The notes below the pieces were generated by a model. That model did no database searches. It was not told where the DNA came from and saw nothing but the letters and a program-made list of their open reading frames with translations. The position numbers and the translations under genes are program-made. A stretch of DNA of 64,000 nt from an uncultured Oligoflexia bacterium (lineage in GTDB: Bacteria > Bdellovibrionota > Bacteriovoracia > Bacteriovoracales > Bacteriovoracaceae): the NCBI GenBank assembly GCA_913058265.1, contig CAJXPQ010000001.1, forward strand, positions 1-64,000. Direction: 5' to 3'. Shown in pieces: positions 63,815-64,000 of the stretch; the stretch's first letter is position 1; every line of letters begins with the position of its first letter.

Positions 63815-64000
63815 CTAGGTAACAAGGCCAACTCGGAAGTGACGATTCTTAATCCTTCCCTCAGAAAGCTTGGTTATAGCTTGATGTGAGCTTTCTTTTT
63901 TAATAGCAACATAGGTCACTATTGAGAGTATTGTTATATCACCTACATCGCTAGGCTCCAATAACGCTTCCTTAACTAGTGCACCAAGAATATCTCCAGG
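63815..64000 (-). CDS. dbpA: DEAD-box RNA helicase, DbpA-type C-terminal domain (partial)
   Basis: Only the last 61 codons are present; the gene continues beyond the window. The sequence is the DbpA RNA-binding domain: PGDILGALVKEALLEPSDVG, then ITILSIVTYVAIKKESSHQA and RIKNRHFRVGLVT. DbpA helicases use this domain to bind 23S rRNA hairpin 92 during large-subunit assembly. The stop is TAG at 63815-63817, two bases from the convergent gene. Confidence 0.85.
   Translation of the reverse strand, partial: PGDILGALVKEALLEPSDVGDITILSIVTYVAIKKESSHQAITKLSEGRIKNRHFRVGLVT
63863..63902 (+). terminator. probable plus-strand terminator inside dbpA
   Basis: AGAAAGCT (63863-63870) pairs perfectly with AGCTTTCT (63889-63896) and is followed by TTTT and AA. 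It lies about 50 bases after the exported-protein gene and antisense to the helicase coding region. Confidence 0.5.

Overview
The window reads as one contig end plus about 63.9 kb of a low-GC Gram-negative chromosome. Bases 1-50 are an Illumina Nextera i7 adapter, not genome. The mix of genes suggests Bdellovibrionota, perhaps a Bacteriovoracaceae-like predator. It has very many exported proteins and lipoproteins, exported nucleases, a ResB/CcsA cytochrome c system, two ABC-F ATPases, an OsmC-YcaO fusion and a carotenoid cluster with a mevalonate-kinase-like enzyme. This placement is an inference from gene content and base composition; no rRNA or tRNA gene was found to test it. I saw no CRISPR array and no prophage.

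Layout. 61-5254: a GNAT protein, cytochrome c assembly (resB, ccsA), a small lipoprotein and an exported protein of unknown role. 5371-12944: fadD, two methyltransferases (one MnmD-like), a nitronate monooxygenase/FabK-like flavoprotein, a secreted PLA2-like protein, htpX, a secreted EEP nuclease and a barrel-like lipoprotein. 12959-18758: a DUF2608 HAD phosphatase, then a MoxR-DUF58-transglutaminase module overlapping an Nramp relative that lacks the usual metal motifs. 18772-21821: a radical SAM protein, an ArsM-type methyltransferase, a TetR regulator and a small exported protein, probably an arsenic module. 21989-25353: lytic transglycosylase, PilZ-like membrane protein, ABC-F. 25476-26703: a heavily decayed gene for an exported protein.

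27093-31522 holds three consecutive minus-strand genes whose products all carry export signals and all look active on nucleotides or nucleic acids: a NADAR-domain protein, an EEP nuclease and an 843-residue protein with two uracil-DNA-glycosylase-like domains. This is the most unusual part of the window. 31683-38410: a PAQR protein, lgt, a papain-like exported protein, a second ABC-F, a small pseudogene and the OsmC-YcaO fusion. 38440-39964 contains a transposase remnant at a long hairpin, a lipoprotein and an empty stretch. 39965-47410: S51 peptidase, metallopeptidase-like protein, MFS transporter, pdxY, LysR, cold shock protein, S4 mini-protein and a PHB-depolymerase-type esterase. 47547-51868: an RND transporter convergent with a LolA-like protein and an outer-membrane barrel whose only plausible start is AUA. 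51951-55187: small genes and a broken G8-domain surface protein.

55207-62789 is a tightly overlapping eight-gene minus-strand operon for carotenoids: prenyl diphosphate synthase, GHMP kinase, fatty-acid-hydroxylase-like protein, crtI, crtB, lycopene cyclase and crtZ, ending with the 23S rRNA methyltransferase gene rlmC. The window closes with an exported protein and the 3' end of a DbpA-type helicase gene.

Many junctions are ATGA or TAATG overlaps, implying translational coupling. At least four broken genes (25476, 35677, 38440 and 53353) show ongoing loss of accessory genes, three of them for exported proteins.
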